Positions 35,773 through 60,010 of a stretch of 64,000 nt of DNA are shown here, piece after piece. The stretch covers positions 65,302,009 through 65,366,008 of the forward strand of contig CM067343.1 of the NCBI GenBank assembly GCA_034190875.2. The letters run 5' to 3'. Source of the stretch: Urechis unicinctus. Lineage: Eukaryota > Annelida > Polychaeta > Xenopneusta > Urechidae. The translations under genes were made by a program, and so were the position numbers. How positions within the stretch are numbered: the stretch's first letter is position 1; every line of letters begins with the position of its first letter. The notes below the pieces were generated by a model. That model was not told the DNA's origin. It was given only the letters and a program-made list of their open reading frames with translations, and did not search any database.

Positions 35773-38604
35773 TGAGAAGTGAGTAGCTATATCTTTGGCA
35801 GTGTGACGATCGTCCGGCTGCACGAGACAGCGACTTGTAACTTCAGCGACAGCCATCACTATCTGTTCCATGCTTCTACCATGCCGACTCCGGCGATCAG
35901 TGGTCCACAGCCCCTAGTCAATAGCAACACCTCATCATATTCTGCGATACATGTATGTACAATGGAATAATGTAAGATCTTCATCATTATTTGTTCTGAA
36001 GCAGTTGCATGACTTGATGAATCATTTAACATACCCAGTTAATGAAGTTGAGTTCATCGATGGATTTTGCAGGAACAGGGAGGCTTTTTTTGTATTGCTC
36101 GATGAGGGATTCGTAAAGGTACTCTTCTTTTTGCATTCCATGCCGGTCGCTGACCGTCTTACTAGCCTTCTGTCCGGAGAGTAAGACCAGCGTCACTGAA
36201 GCGAAACGTTAGTACTAGACCAGCAGTCGTTAATATCCACAGCTAGTTTTTGCCCAGACTAGATTCATATAGCAAATTAACAACACGCTTATGAATTGCA
36301 TTTTAAAGGGATTTTCATTGACATATTCATATATATCCCACTTATATACTGTCGATTGAACGGAACAAACCCGGTCAACGAGTGTACTTTTATCTTTGCA
36401 GAGTACATGCTAACGTACAGACACCATAACTGAAGATATCGTTGCACGGCCTGCGTTGCCGGACCCCCTCCGTGAGGAACTTGTCCATGAAAGCTGGGGT
36501 ACCGTGGGCATTAGTACCGAGCGTTGCATAAGAACGATCGCCTTCCACCTCCACAGACAGACCCAGGTCTCCCAGACGTATGTTGCCAGATGCATCAAGC
36601 AATATGTTACTAGGTTTGATGTCTGCATGGATGATAGGCCCTCTGTAACAGTTACACGTCCTGTCTGGAATGTCAGGTTCTCACACGATGAGCTGGTTCG
36701 TGTGAAGGTCTGGGAGAGTGTTAGCGTGGAATCAGTGCCTTACACTCTGTTAATATTGCCAGACGCACCTGTTATTCGTTTAAATTAACACCTTACCTCA
36801 CATTATCAACAGGCTCGTGAAGATACCTCAGGACTTCTGCAAGTTGCCATAAGATGCGGAAGCGTTGGAGTCCGTCAATGGAGGACTGCTGTTTCAATGC
36901 AGTCCTAAGGTCACGGCCTTCCATTAGTGGATACATGAGGTAAAACCTCTCCCTTAAAGAAACATAGTGTCAAGGAATGATTGTGTCTTTTCTCATGTGA
37001 GTCATTACCAAACCTCAGAGTATAAACAAATAACCAAATGAGCTAAATTTGTAAGAATGACTTACCGGGTGTCGCAGATGGCAAATACCGGGAGCAGAAA
37101 GATGTGTTTGATATAAGCAAACGCGTTCTCCTGTTTATGAATCAATGATTTACTCAGTTTAAATAACCACAGCTTATTGTTGAAATTGATGGACAGTATG
37201 AATTGCAATAGTTTCTATAATGGGCTATAACTTACTCCACGAAAGTTACTTTCATTTGCTGTGAAGCGCGTTTCCACCTTAATGGCAACTTGCTTAAGCC
37301 TAAATTTCTTAAAACCTGCTCGGAAATATGAAATATATAAAGTCATACCACTAAAAGCGAGTATTGATCGCAAAGTTCCAAGATGAGTTAAACCGCAGGG
37401 CAAAAAGAAAAGGAAGTTTTGAACCTTTGTAAACGATGCCAAACGATCCTCGTCCCAGGATGTTTTCGGCTTCACCGTGATAGTACTCCTTCATTTGTTC
37501 TTCGGAAAATGACTCCAAGCATAAATGATCATTAAAGAAAGGGTAGTGTGGGAGACTTCGGCGCAAAGTATCAACGACTGAAGAAGGAAGACTTCCCAAT
37601 AATTCATCGGGTTGATTGAGAAGCAATCGAAGAGTCAGTGTGTCACTAAATGAATCCATTCCATCGCTGGACTCAGGATTGGATACAGGTTCATCAACCT
37701 TGTCAGGGAGTCTCAAGTCTAACGGAAAATCTCCTTTCAGTTCGCTCCCAGTCTGTGGTCCATACTCAGAGGATTGTGCACACTCAGAGGATTGTGGACA
37801 CTCAGAGGATTGTGACCCTTGTTTTTTCTCGGATGCATCCGAAATTATGGACCTGATTGGAGTCGCTGATGTCAGAATTATCTTTGCCTTTTGGTATTCG
37901 CCTTTTTGATTGTAACAACAATAGTACTCAAAATTCTTGTACTGATTAGGATATTTGTCTGGGAATAATTCAACATCTATCATTTCCAAAAGGGCGATAT
38001 GGTTGTACGCTTTCATTGACAGCTTTGTAGTTACTAGTTGGTACAGCTTGGGACTCAAGAAGCTCCACGATTTCGCATGCATGTTCAACAAAAGATCTAC
38101 GGGTGAATGCAAAGCAACCGTTGGCATTTCGTTTTGGAGATAATATTTGGCAGTGTTTACATCTGAATCAGTCAATTTTTGTGAAAATTTGTAAAGAATT
38201 TCACATTTTGCCATTTTTCTCAAATGGCCCAGCGATGCTAATTCCTTTTCTGCACATTTTTCCTCTGAGATCTTTGACAGAAGCCTTTCAAAAGCACCAG
38301 GAGCTACAATGTCTCCATATCGAATTGACAAATCCTGAAAATAGGCGAGTATTTTGTGATGAAGATCCTTACGATCAATAACTTTCAGGGCATACCGAAG
38401 CACCAATGTGTCATCTGGAGAAATATATCCACTCGAAAAGAGGTTGGACAAAAGCAACGATGCATGTGGTTCAAAGGATATTTGTCCTGTCAAGAAATCC
38501 GCCAACAGTAAGTTAAGGGTTTTCGTTTCCGCTCTACTCAGTGAGTGTGACAGATACTCCAAAAGGCGGTCGAACTTCTGCAGTTTGACTGATGATGAAT
38601 CCAT
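35773..38604 (-). CDS. Death effector domain - protein kinase
   Basis: Minus-strand exons: 38604-37425, 37315-37236, 37130-37066, 36952-36797, 36642-about 36419, 36169-36035, 35913-35773. Phases close for the first five (1,0,2,2) and for the last join (0); the join between exons 5 and 6 is unresolved. Residues 1-90 read as a death effector domain (FDRLLEYLSHSLSRAETKTL ... VIDRKDLHHKIL). A 290-residue linker has a QSSEC-type repeat. The kinase has GRGSFG (384-389), VAIK Lys406, HADIKPSN (Asp501; Arg of HRD is Ala) and DLG Asp519 (DFG with Leu), GTPAFM, then DIFSYG. The last exon has VTSRCLVQPDDRHTAKDI, a normal kinase end. Active-site Lys and Asp residues are kept. The final exon ends at a donor (TCA|gtaaat), so the gene continues. 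Role inferred: death or immune signalling. Confidence 0.75.
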
Positions 38605-39560
38605 CTCTGTGTGCAGTGATGTTCCTCAATTACGGTTATCGAACTTCAGATACACCAACCTGAACAGGTTAACAACATGCACCATGTGAAATAAGTCTAA
38701 TGCATTCAAGGAGACCCCTGGAAGACGAACCTCTTCCTCTCTTTACTGACAGAGTGCCTGACAGAGTTTGGTAGGAGTCGGGTGATATATTAATAGAAAC
38801 CACGCACGTCATATGAAAACACCCATATTATCTCGTGACCGACGCGAACAAACCCCGGAACCCAAGATTCACCAACATATACATCAAATAGAGTGAGGCG
38901 GTCTGTTATAACTTGCTGAGAGGTGATGTAGGGGTCGCTTTTTGCCTCGGTGTTCAGACATATCAGTACCACAGTTATTGCCTACATTTGTCGCTTCAGC
39001 TCACGGCAAAACTGTATGCAAAGGCTGTCCCTCTTGCATCCTATTCAGTAAAACGGAAGTTCAGGAAGTGTGGTCTGTATAAGCCCTGCGCGGACGTATC
39101 GTTTCATTATAGACGTCATATAGGGCTACGTCTGTAGTTAAAACTGCATTGCTTAATTATTTCTATAGGTTATGTTGAGTCTGGGTTATTCTTTAAAAGT
39201 TAAATATTTGAAAACGTGGAATATATTTGTTAGAATGGGATGAAGCGCACATCGAGCCATATATGATACTAGCACCAATTTGAAGCCTCAATGGGACTTA
39301 AATGGTGATGTCTTTCCGCAATAAGAACTTATCTTGGTGGCCGTGGGATGAGACCATGACAAAGGAAACGATCACATTTTTCAAAATTGAACTTGGCACA
39401 TATTCTTTCTTTCAAACACTTTAAGTAACAGTGGTTAGGGGCACTGGCTACATCATTGGCATATTTGTGGGAGAGGTGACCTTATTACTGGTAACCATGC
39501 TTGAGTTGGCAGATAAACAAGGCTACAAGGCTTCAGCATAGTCAATTGAAAAAATTCAAT
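38605..39560. other. Upstream region of the DED-kinase gene; no gene seen
   Basis: It presumably contains the promoter of the minus-strand gene. No TATA or initiator was identified with confidence. Confidence 0.35.
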
Positions 39561-39604
39561 GCACAAAGACATACATACACTCACACAAACATGCGCACAC
39601 AGAC

Positions 39605-39735
<131 letters not shown>

Positions 39736-39810
39736 AATACACAAATTCGTTGATTAAAAGACTCGCTTCGAGTCAGTCACAACATCTACCTGCAGCTAAA
39801 GCGAGACAAA

Positions 39811-39875
39811 TGTATAATCCCAGATACGTGGTGTGGTCAAAATGTGTATAATCCCAGATACGTGCGTTGACAAAA
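39811..39875. repeat. 33-bp direct repeat
   Basis: tgtataatcccagatacgtg occurs twice, 33 bases apart, each followed by a related g..tg..caaaa segment. Confidence 0.8.
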
Positions 39876-42115
39876 TCCGGTGTTAATATCTTCACAGTGA
39901 TACTGGTCAAAAATGATGTGCGAGTTCAAATCCCGTTATGTGGATCGGACCCCGGGGGGGGGGGGGGGCACTTGGCGTTGCCGCGGGACCTAAAAAAAAT
40001 ACCCGTCGTGTTCAAAATATACCCCTTCACAGAATGTATAACCCCTCGTACAGATTGAAGCTCAAAAAATGTCGTACAAGTATGTGCAAACCCGTCATAC
40101 ATAGATGTGCGAGTTCAAAGTTCTCCAGAACGTTATGTGGCGATCGGACACTCCTGTGGTAGAGGTTCACAAGCCCTTTGTGTACAACGACGCACTTTCG
40201 CGTTCGTAAATGTATTTCAATCACTGGAGGCGATGTATATAATGTATTGGATCCACTAGTCATTAGCAGTACTTTTGAAACAGATATGGTCAGTGTTTTT
40301 CGTAAGGAGGTGACCATGACAGGCCGGTCCTTATATTGTCTCCATTAGCTTCCGGTTTTGAGAGGTCGGTCGGGTTCTTCACTCCACGAGTTTTTTCACT
40401 GTGTCGTAAGGTAACAATCAACGTCCCGATGGCTCAGGTCGATCAGATGCTCCGACCAATTATGACCCATCGTATATGACCTGAATCTGTTGCACAACTA
40501 CATCATGCTCTTCAGCAATTCAGTATAAACATATTCCATTGCCTTGTAAAAACTAGATCACAGGCTCACGGTTCCCAACGTAGTCAACGGTTCCGATCCA
40601 CAACCCGGATATATGTACATGAAAGATCCAGTTATCACGTGTGTGTGTTATGAGTGTGCGCGTGTGTGAGTACATGTGTGGTGGGGGAGAGCGTGTGCGT
40701 GTGACCACGCGCCGACAATAAAATAGCAAAATGAACTCGGAAAGCTTGGTTTATTTAACCGCACCTATTGTTTACATGCAATTTGTGTTTCATTTCAGCA
40801 AGAATTATGCATCTTAGCAGGCGAGTACAATTCTAGGGAGAAACAGAAAACAAGAGTGAGAAAGTCTGGTGTTCCTTGTAGTTTCAGTGTGCCCGATAAG
40901 ATAGATATTCTTGCACGGTCATCATGGACGGCTGGAGTTGAGTAGTATAGGAAGTAGCAGTTCTGGTGCAGAGGGGACGTTTTTGGGATCACCCTTCCAG
41001 GAGAGGTTTTTGGGCCGATCTGTGCATTGTACAGGATGTATTTTCACCAAAATCTGCTCTAGCACACCAATTTTCCGACCTCCTGACTGCTACCTGCCTG
41101 GATGTTGCAAGAGTCCTCTCCGAAACGCAAAAAAAAAATAACCAACACAAGGAAATTCTAGGCCGTACACAGAGGCCGCACAACAAGAAGTACACAGAGT
41201 CCACACACAAAACAGGCGTAGGCCACCCCATTCGCCGCAAGGGCAACCACCCGCCACACAACAGGCGAAAACCCGTATATAGATTCTGCACACAACAAGC
41301 AAAACCAGCCACAAGGCCAAGGCACACAAGGGTTCTAGAAAGTCGCCACGCCGCCCCCAAAACGCAACACAAAGGGTTACTAGGCCTGTATCGCTACGAG
41401 TCTGCCAGGTGGGTTTGAAACCTAGGGGCCCCTCATGCAAGGTCCTAACTCGTGCTGTAGGAGCAACCTTTTGAGTCACTGTATTCTGAATATGCATTAT
41501 CAGACTCTTGCCCAAACCAAATTTTATTGCACGGGAATAATACATCTGACTGCAATCATACATATCCCTCAGATCAACCATCATGCTATCGCTACACGGC
41601 ATGTCAGAGCACACATACAAAGGACCACGCCACGACGCTCTGCTCAGCGACAGTAGTCTACATCACAGCGCTTTCCTTTTACAACAATCTTATTGCGATT
41701 GTGATAGTTTGAGTGACGTTAACTTGCGCTGGCACAAGCCTACGAGCAGACCAAAAGTTATCTGATCATGGCAAAAGCTATACCGTGAGGCAGACATTTT
41801 CATAATGATGCTTCAATCGCCCAAGCTCAATGTAGCTTCATTATTCTTATAAACCTCGAACGTGTATTATTTTAGAGAAGGTATAAATATTGACAAGAAC
41901 TGGGACCTTGTTTTGCTAGGAGACGAAGCATTAACCAATATTAAAGTATTAAGACGCTGATGAAACCCAATGCCTCATTATCAAACAGAGCAGTATTTAT
42001 CTTGATCGTTGATCGCTAATAATTTCGTGTATCTGGCCTGGAAGCCGCTGTTAGGTGGATGGTCTAAAGGGAAAATTCCAGCCCATCCAAATCGATGATC
42101 ACACAGACATACTCA
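39876..42115. other. No gene seen
   Basis: It includes a run of 15 G at 39954-39968, two copies of gtgcgagttcaaa followed by gttatgtgg.gatcggac (39918 and 40107), a GT-rich stretch at 40638-40700 and a C/A-rich stretch at 41130-41380 with recurrent cacacaa.aggc words. Long frames on both strands at 41090-41620 look like products of that composition. Confidence 0.4.
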
Positions 42116-42240
42116 CCCTAATTGTTTCTGTACCAGGAGCAGTGAGATGTTCTGGCAAGCATCTGAGGCACCGCCATTTTGCACCTTGTATCAACTGATT
42201 TTCCATGAAGCCTTTCGATGTCTCCTGTGGTGCATTAGCT
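42116..42240 (-). other. Possible orphan exon (minus strand)
   Basis: A minus-strand open segment encoding ETSKGFMENQLIQGAKWRCL and RCLPEHL ends at a good donor (ATTAG|ggtgagt region) and begins near two possible acceptors. The text looks protein-like, but no neighbouring exon or family was identified, and hAT-like copy 2 lies immediately upstream. It may be an exon cut off by the insertion or chance. Confidence 0.2.
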
Positions 42241-42355
42241 ATGCCTAAGCAATCAGGACGGATACAAGTACAGAAGAGGAAAGGACTGTATGTGGCAGAG
42301 GATATAGATCTAGCAGCGCATAGAGTGCATACGCTATGGGACAGAGATAGATGTA

Positions 42356-43665
42356 CAGGGCTCAAAATAACCACCCGCCTGCTGCCGATGGCGGGTGAAA
42401 TTGGTCCGGCGGGTTAAGCAAACTAGCCGCCCAGCCGATGGGTAGATTTTTCCGTGCATGCAACTCGTGCCCAGTTTCAATACAACAGCAGCAGGGCTCG
42501 TGTGATTAGGCGCTGCCTGAACCACAAACCAGACAAACGCATACGACAAGAAAGCTTCCCGGCTGTAAACTATCATGTCTTTTATAATTACATTTATTGA
42601 CCCATGGTTTATAAACTAAAAGTAAACTGTTAAAAACCGACGGCATCGATAGGCTCACAGAAAACTTTACACAACTAACGTGCCTCAATTGTTGGTGAAA
42701 ACTTTATACATAGATCAGTGATCAGCTGGCTGCAGTCGGTACTCAATTTTGGAGCACATAAGTTCAACAAGTTGGCCAACAGCCCAACCCACTTCCTCCC
42801 AACGACAGCCTCACACATGTATATACAACATGCATCAACTGACCTGGATAAGTTGAACGGTTGCTTGGCAACAACAAATCAACCAGGCTCCCGATTTCCT
42901 GCCTGTTGAAATTTGTTATAATCCCGCCTTTCCTTCATGTAAAGGCATATTTATTTGAATTCATAACTCGATTTACTATGTATCATCTGTGATTGGTATT
43001 AATAAGAATTGAGATAAATGCTAGGTTATACACTTAGCGGGCTCATATGTTATGCAGAAACGCAGGGTTCACGCATTCAGGGCATTTGCAATGATTATGT
43101 AGAATGATAATAACCGCAACAAAACTTCATGCAACATTGAAAGTAGGAAAGTTAACTGTTCTTGCGCTAGTAATATTTTTGAATGACTGGCTTATCTGCT
43201 GTGTATGACGCGACGGAAAGACGTAACACCACCCTTGCACGTGCGCTTTGTTTCCTTTCTTGGTGACTTTTCTCCTACGTCTTTGTGATTGCAGTGCGCT
43301 CTGTTGCAATGAACGATAGGCCCACCAACAGTTGTACAACTTACTTAACGTCATGCGTGCACAACTAGACATGTTTTCGTTTGGCGTTTCTTGCGAGTTG
43401 TCTTCCACGTTGTCGGTAAGCAAGCCCATATAACGGCATGTGATTTTTTAACAGTATGCAAATTCTGAAGTTGTCTATGTGACGTTATGTTCACGGAACT
43501 TAACTATCGTTGCCTAAGAAGCGCATATTTGGAGAGGATGAAAAAACACAGAGAGCACTGTATTTATAAATGAAAAAGTAGGACTGGTAGAATTTTTGGG
43601 CCGTTGGAATTACAAGGTTACCGGCCCACCTGGCAGGTGAAGAATCTGGCTATTTTCGAGCCCTG
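42356..43665. mobile_element. hAT-like non-autonomous element, copy 2
   Basis: Starts cagggctc and ends gagccctg. The 8 bases on the left (tagatgta) and right (tggatgta) match at seven of eight positions, as expected for a hAT target-site duplication. Interior is homologous to copies 1 and 3 throughout (for example cgacggaaagacgtaacacc and ccaccaacagttgtac) and has no transposase frame. Length 1310 bp. Confidence 0.78.
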
Positions 43666-43673
43666 TGGATGTA

Positions 43674-44034
43674 GTAAAGAAGATATGCAGACAAGAGGTC
43701 AGAAAATTGGTGGGCTAGAGCATATATTGGTAACAATATATCCTTCACGAAGCGCAGATCGGCCCCAAACCCTCTCCTAGTAGGGTGATCCTAAAACGTC
43801 CCGCACTGCGCAAGAAGCGCCACTTACCATACTACTAGGCGGGTGAAAATATGTACTGTGTGGATGATGACCCACTAATGTACTTTTTATAGGGAAAGCC
43901 CCCCGTTTGAGTGTCGCTTGGTTAACCGTCATGCTCTGTCGGCTCTGTGTATACGATCTCACGTCAGCGTAAAGCTTCGTGCCACGTAATCGATTTACTG
44001 GCATAAGATCTGATCAAAAAAGCGATGACATCAT
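43674..44034. other. No gene seen
   Basis: Short spacer between hAT-like copy 2 and the putative UBA1 promoter. Confidence 0.4.
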
Positions 44035-44051
44035 TCCCACAATGCAATGCG
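44035..44051 (+). promoter_or_regulatory. ZNF143/STAF-type motif, putative UBA1 promoter
   Basis: tcccacaatgcaatgcg matches the core consensus TCCCAnAATGCAnnGCG of the ZNF143 (Staf) binding site found in many housekeeping promoters. A CRE/AP-1-like gatgacatca lies directly upstream (44024-44033). Confidence 0.5.
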
Positions 44052-44099
44052 CCAGCTATCAGGGATCCTTGACATTGATCTCTGGCTCTGCTTCGGGGG

Positions 44100-44255
44100 A
44101 ATGCTAGCAGATTCGCTGTGTTTTTGAATGGGATCCAATGAACTGAGTCTGTAACAACAATTTCGAACTGCTGATGATATCCATTGGAACTAAGAGTAAA
44201 AGATAAGATTGTAAATTTAGCGCCCAAGCGGAAGATTTCGGCGCAGGAATTTTTG
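44100..44255 (+). other. Possible non-coding first exon of UBA1
   Basis: About 200 bases after the ZNF143-type motif a strong donor (TTTTG|gtgagt) occurs at 44255. The UBA1 start codon at 46594 lies directly after a splice acceptor (gattttcag), so a 5' UTR exon upstream is required. This one is the best candidate. The transcription start is unknown. Confidence 0.35.
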
Positions 44256-46593
44256 GTGAGTGGATCTCGCAGACTTCGGTATTATTCGTGATTTTACGGA
44301 AAGACCGGAGAGTGCTGTCGTTCGATATTCTCGACGCCGGCTCTCTGAAACTCCCAAAACACTGTAGATAACTTTTCTTTTGTCTCGTTTGTTTATATTT
44401 AAGAAATTGCTAGTTTCATTGATTTGTTCCATAGTTTATTTTAGAACCAATCTTTTAATGGTCTGAGAGTTTTGTACCTTTAGTACCCACGTGTCTGCGC
44501 ATTTTGTTTTTTTTGGGGAAGCCGCCATGTTGTACTTGTCACTGCTGTCAACTCTTTGTGCTGCAACAGTATTGACCTGGAACCCCCACCCACTGTACAA
44601 AAATTGCATGTTGTATGTTTAGACTGTTGTTTATTTCCTGTCAACATACTTGTCCCTGCTTGTTTATTATACTGAGGGTTTTATTCTGATCAAATGACTC
44701 CTGAGGCTGATGTGTAAAAGGTTTATAAGATTTAGCCCATCAGTCAAATCGATTTCTTGAGGGAGCGCAAGCTCACAAACTTGGTTCAAAATAAGTAATA
44801 AAATTAAGGTGAAGATCAATCCTCTAGACCTCTATATTATATTGCTGTTGATAACATTGTTTTTTGGAAGTTTGAAGGGAGGTGTAGGTATCATTTAATT
44901 TTATCCCTTTAAGTTGCCCCATATCTACCAAGGACAATAAGGACCAGTTAAGGTTATCATTTCCCTGCATTTAATTGATTATCATTGAATTGCTGCATAT
45001 GGGAACGATAACATCAACATAGCCCTGGGCGGACTGATTTACATTTTTACCGTCCTGCTGCGGTCGTAGCCATGCCATTGAAAACAACATCAATGTTGTG
45101 TACTTGCGTATCTATAGGGGTCAAGATTCAGGATGAATATTTCTTGATCGACACTATTTTAGCTAACCACTGTCTCGTGTTATTCAGCAATTGTCACATA
45201 AACTTTGAGAATTGCAACTTATATTCACCGCAACCTCCATCTATATGCAGTTTCAGTTTTAATTTGTCATGTGATTGCAGGTATTCAGAAGTGCAATTTT
45301 TTTTAAATTTAATTTTCAAGGCAATATCATTGAACACATATTCCCCCTCTGATGTAAGCATTGCTAAATGATAATCATTGTAAAATTACTCTATGTACTT
45401 ACGTAGTACAATTTGGAAAGGAATAGTTCACTTGCGAAGAACCTTGTCTGTGCTTGCACGCAGCTACTGTCCTTGTCATCCAAAACAAACATGGAGTTTT
45501 AAAAATTTGTCTGGGTGGATTCAGTGATGAAATCTCACAAGGGACCTTGACATTCATTGATGTGAAAATTCATTGTTCATGTGTACATTTTTGTCTGTAT
45601 TGTGTATGATTGTAACTCATGTGTCGTGTAAGATTTTTTACATAGCACAGAACGTCAATATGATCAACAGCGCTAAAATCAATGAATGATAAACTATATG
45701 CCCAAGGCAAATCAAGGAAAAACATTTACTGTCGTCCGATTGTCCGTGGCAAGTAGGTGAAGCCGTCAGACAAGTGAAGCTGCCATCTAACTTGCCCGAC
45801 AGGACGAGTCGTTTTTTATATTCTAATTTTTTGTAGTCTTAAACGAAGCATATTTAGGTCGATTGGCGATTACTGGGAACGTGCGCTCAGTTTACCGAGA
45901 AAGAAAACCCCAATGGTCTGTATGTCAAGGTCTAAACTAACTGCCTTACCATACTCATCAACTCGGGGTTTGATCAGTGATTCCCGGTAAATTCCGCGAT
46001 AAATAAAACGTTTTGCATGGAGGACAAAATTTCATACTATGACTGGGCAAGGAGGTTTTTCAATCGGACAAGTAAAAATTAGGAGGACTTGCCCGACTGG
46101 ACAAGTATTTCTCAGAGTTTGTGTATCTTCCTGCAAATATTATGAAGATGAGGCCATGAACATTGTCATTGTTGATAATAAGCTTCAGCTTGGCTACCAT
46201 TTGTGCTTTCGGTTGAACAATTCTTATATGAATTATGATTTTTCTGGAGGAAATTTAGTCATGAAGTCTTATGTATTTATGGTTAGTAATAGTATTTGCT
46301 TAATAACCATAAATATAATATTCAGACAATGCAGTACACATGTTGTTCATACCTATACTATTACTAATTCAAATATGAAAATTGTGTGCAATCACACAGG
46401 AACATGGTACCCAAATGCAGTTGATCAGTTGTACGATTTGATAGTTTGATTTTGCTAGTCAAGAAGTCCTTCAGTAGTGCATATTTCATGGGAGCTGTTT
46501 TTAGTGAACCAGAACCCTCATTTTGGTCCACCTATGATACAGATTTCACTGAAGGAACAACGCCATTATTATTGATGATTTTGTGATTTTCAG
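44256..46593. other. Putative first intron of UBA1; repeats only
   Basis: Contains a LINE-tail-like motif at 44766-44796 (minus strand gaaccaagtttgtgagcttg), and related segments at 45741-45815 and 46055-46110 sharing cttgcccgac.ggac.agt, probably ends of a small repeat. Frames at 45072 and 46039 are not convincing genes. Confidence 0.35.
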
Positions 46594-59353
<12,760 letters not shown>

Positions 59354-60010
59354 GACTAACATCTCACTGGTCACTTACCTCTGGCCTACAGCAAGTCATC
59401 TTGTGATAGTGTCGGACCCACCTCTTCATGGGACACGTCACGTGTCGGGCCAAGTTGATTACTACTCTGTGTTATTTAAACAACATCTCAGTGCTGTCAT
59501 CCAAATCAGTTATTTTTTGGCGATTCCAAAATCTCTGGAATGTTTTCATCTGTGACCACCTCTTAATTTATATGGATATGTTTCCCATGTTAAACATGAT
59601 TAATTGGAAATGGTTTCTTTTCTGTTCAAATTAGCTATGATATGCACTAAGGACTAGGAAATTTTTCTTCAAGTATTCATCTTATATATTATACTCCAGA
59701 AAATGCCCAGGAGAAGGAGAATTTGCACCAGACCTATATTCTGTTTCGCCCCAGACCAGCTATGTCACTGTATGTTTGTAGTGTGTCCTGTGTGTTAAGT
59801 CTGTGCTGCAAAGCATGCTGGATGCATGTGGCAACTCGGACTGGAAAATGTCTTTTTCTACCATTCCTGTCTATGTGGTTTTTGTGCTCTGTGAGGAACA
59901 ACGAAGCTGTGTAAAAGTGCTTTATAGAGATATTTACTTATTTGTAAGTCCTGTATTTAGTGGGACTTAAGTGTTCTGAAGCCAATAAAAACTTGATGAA
60001 TATGCAAAGA
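59354..60010 (+). other. UBA1 3' UTR with polyadenylation signal
   Basis: Non-coding sequence after the TGA at 59351. AATAAA at 59984-59989 is the likely polyadenylation signal, giving a 3' UTR near 650 bases. Confidence 0.7.

Noticed and set aside
36390..36392. Stop codon as the end of the DED-kinase protein
   Set aside because: A kinase domain ending just after DIFSYG would be truncated, and two downstream exons on the same strand encode a normal C-lobe with closing phases, so an intron is more likely.
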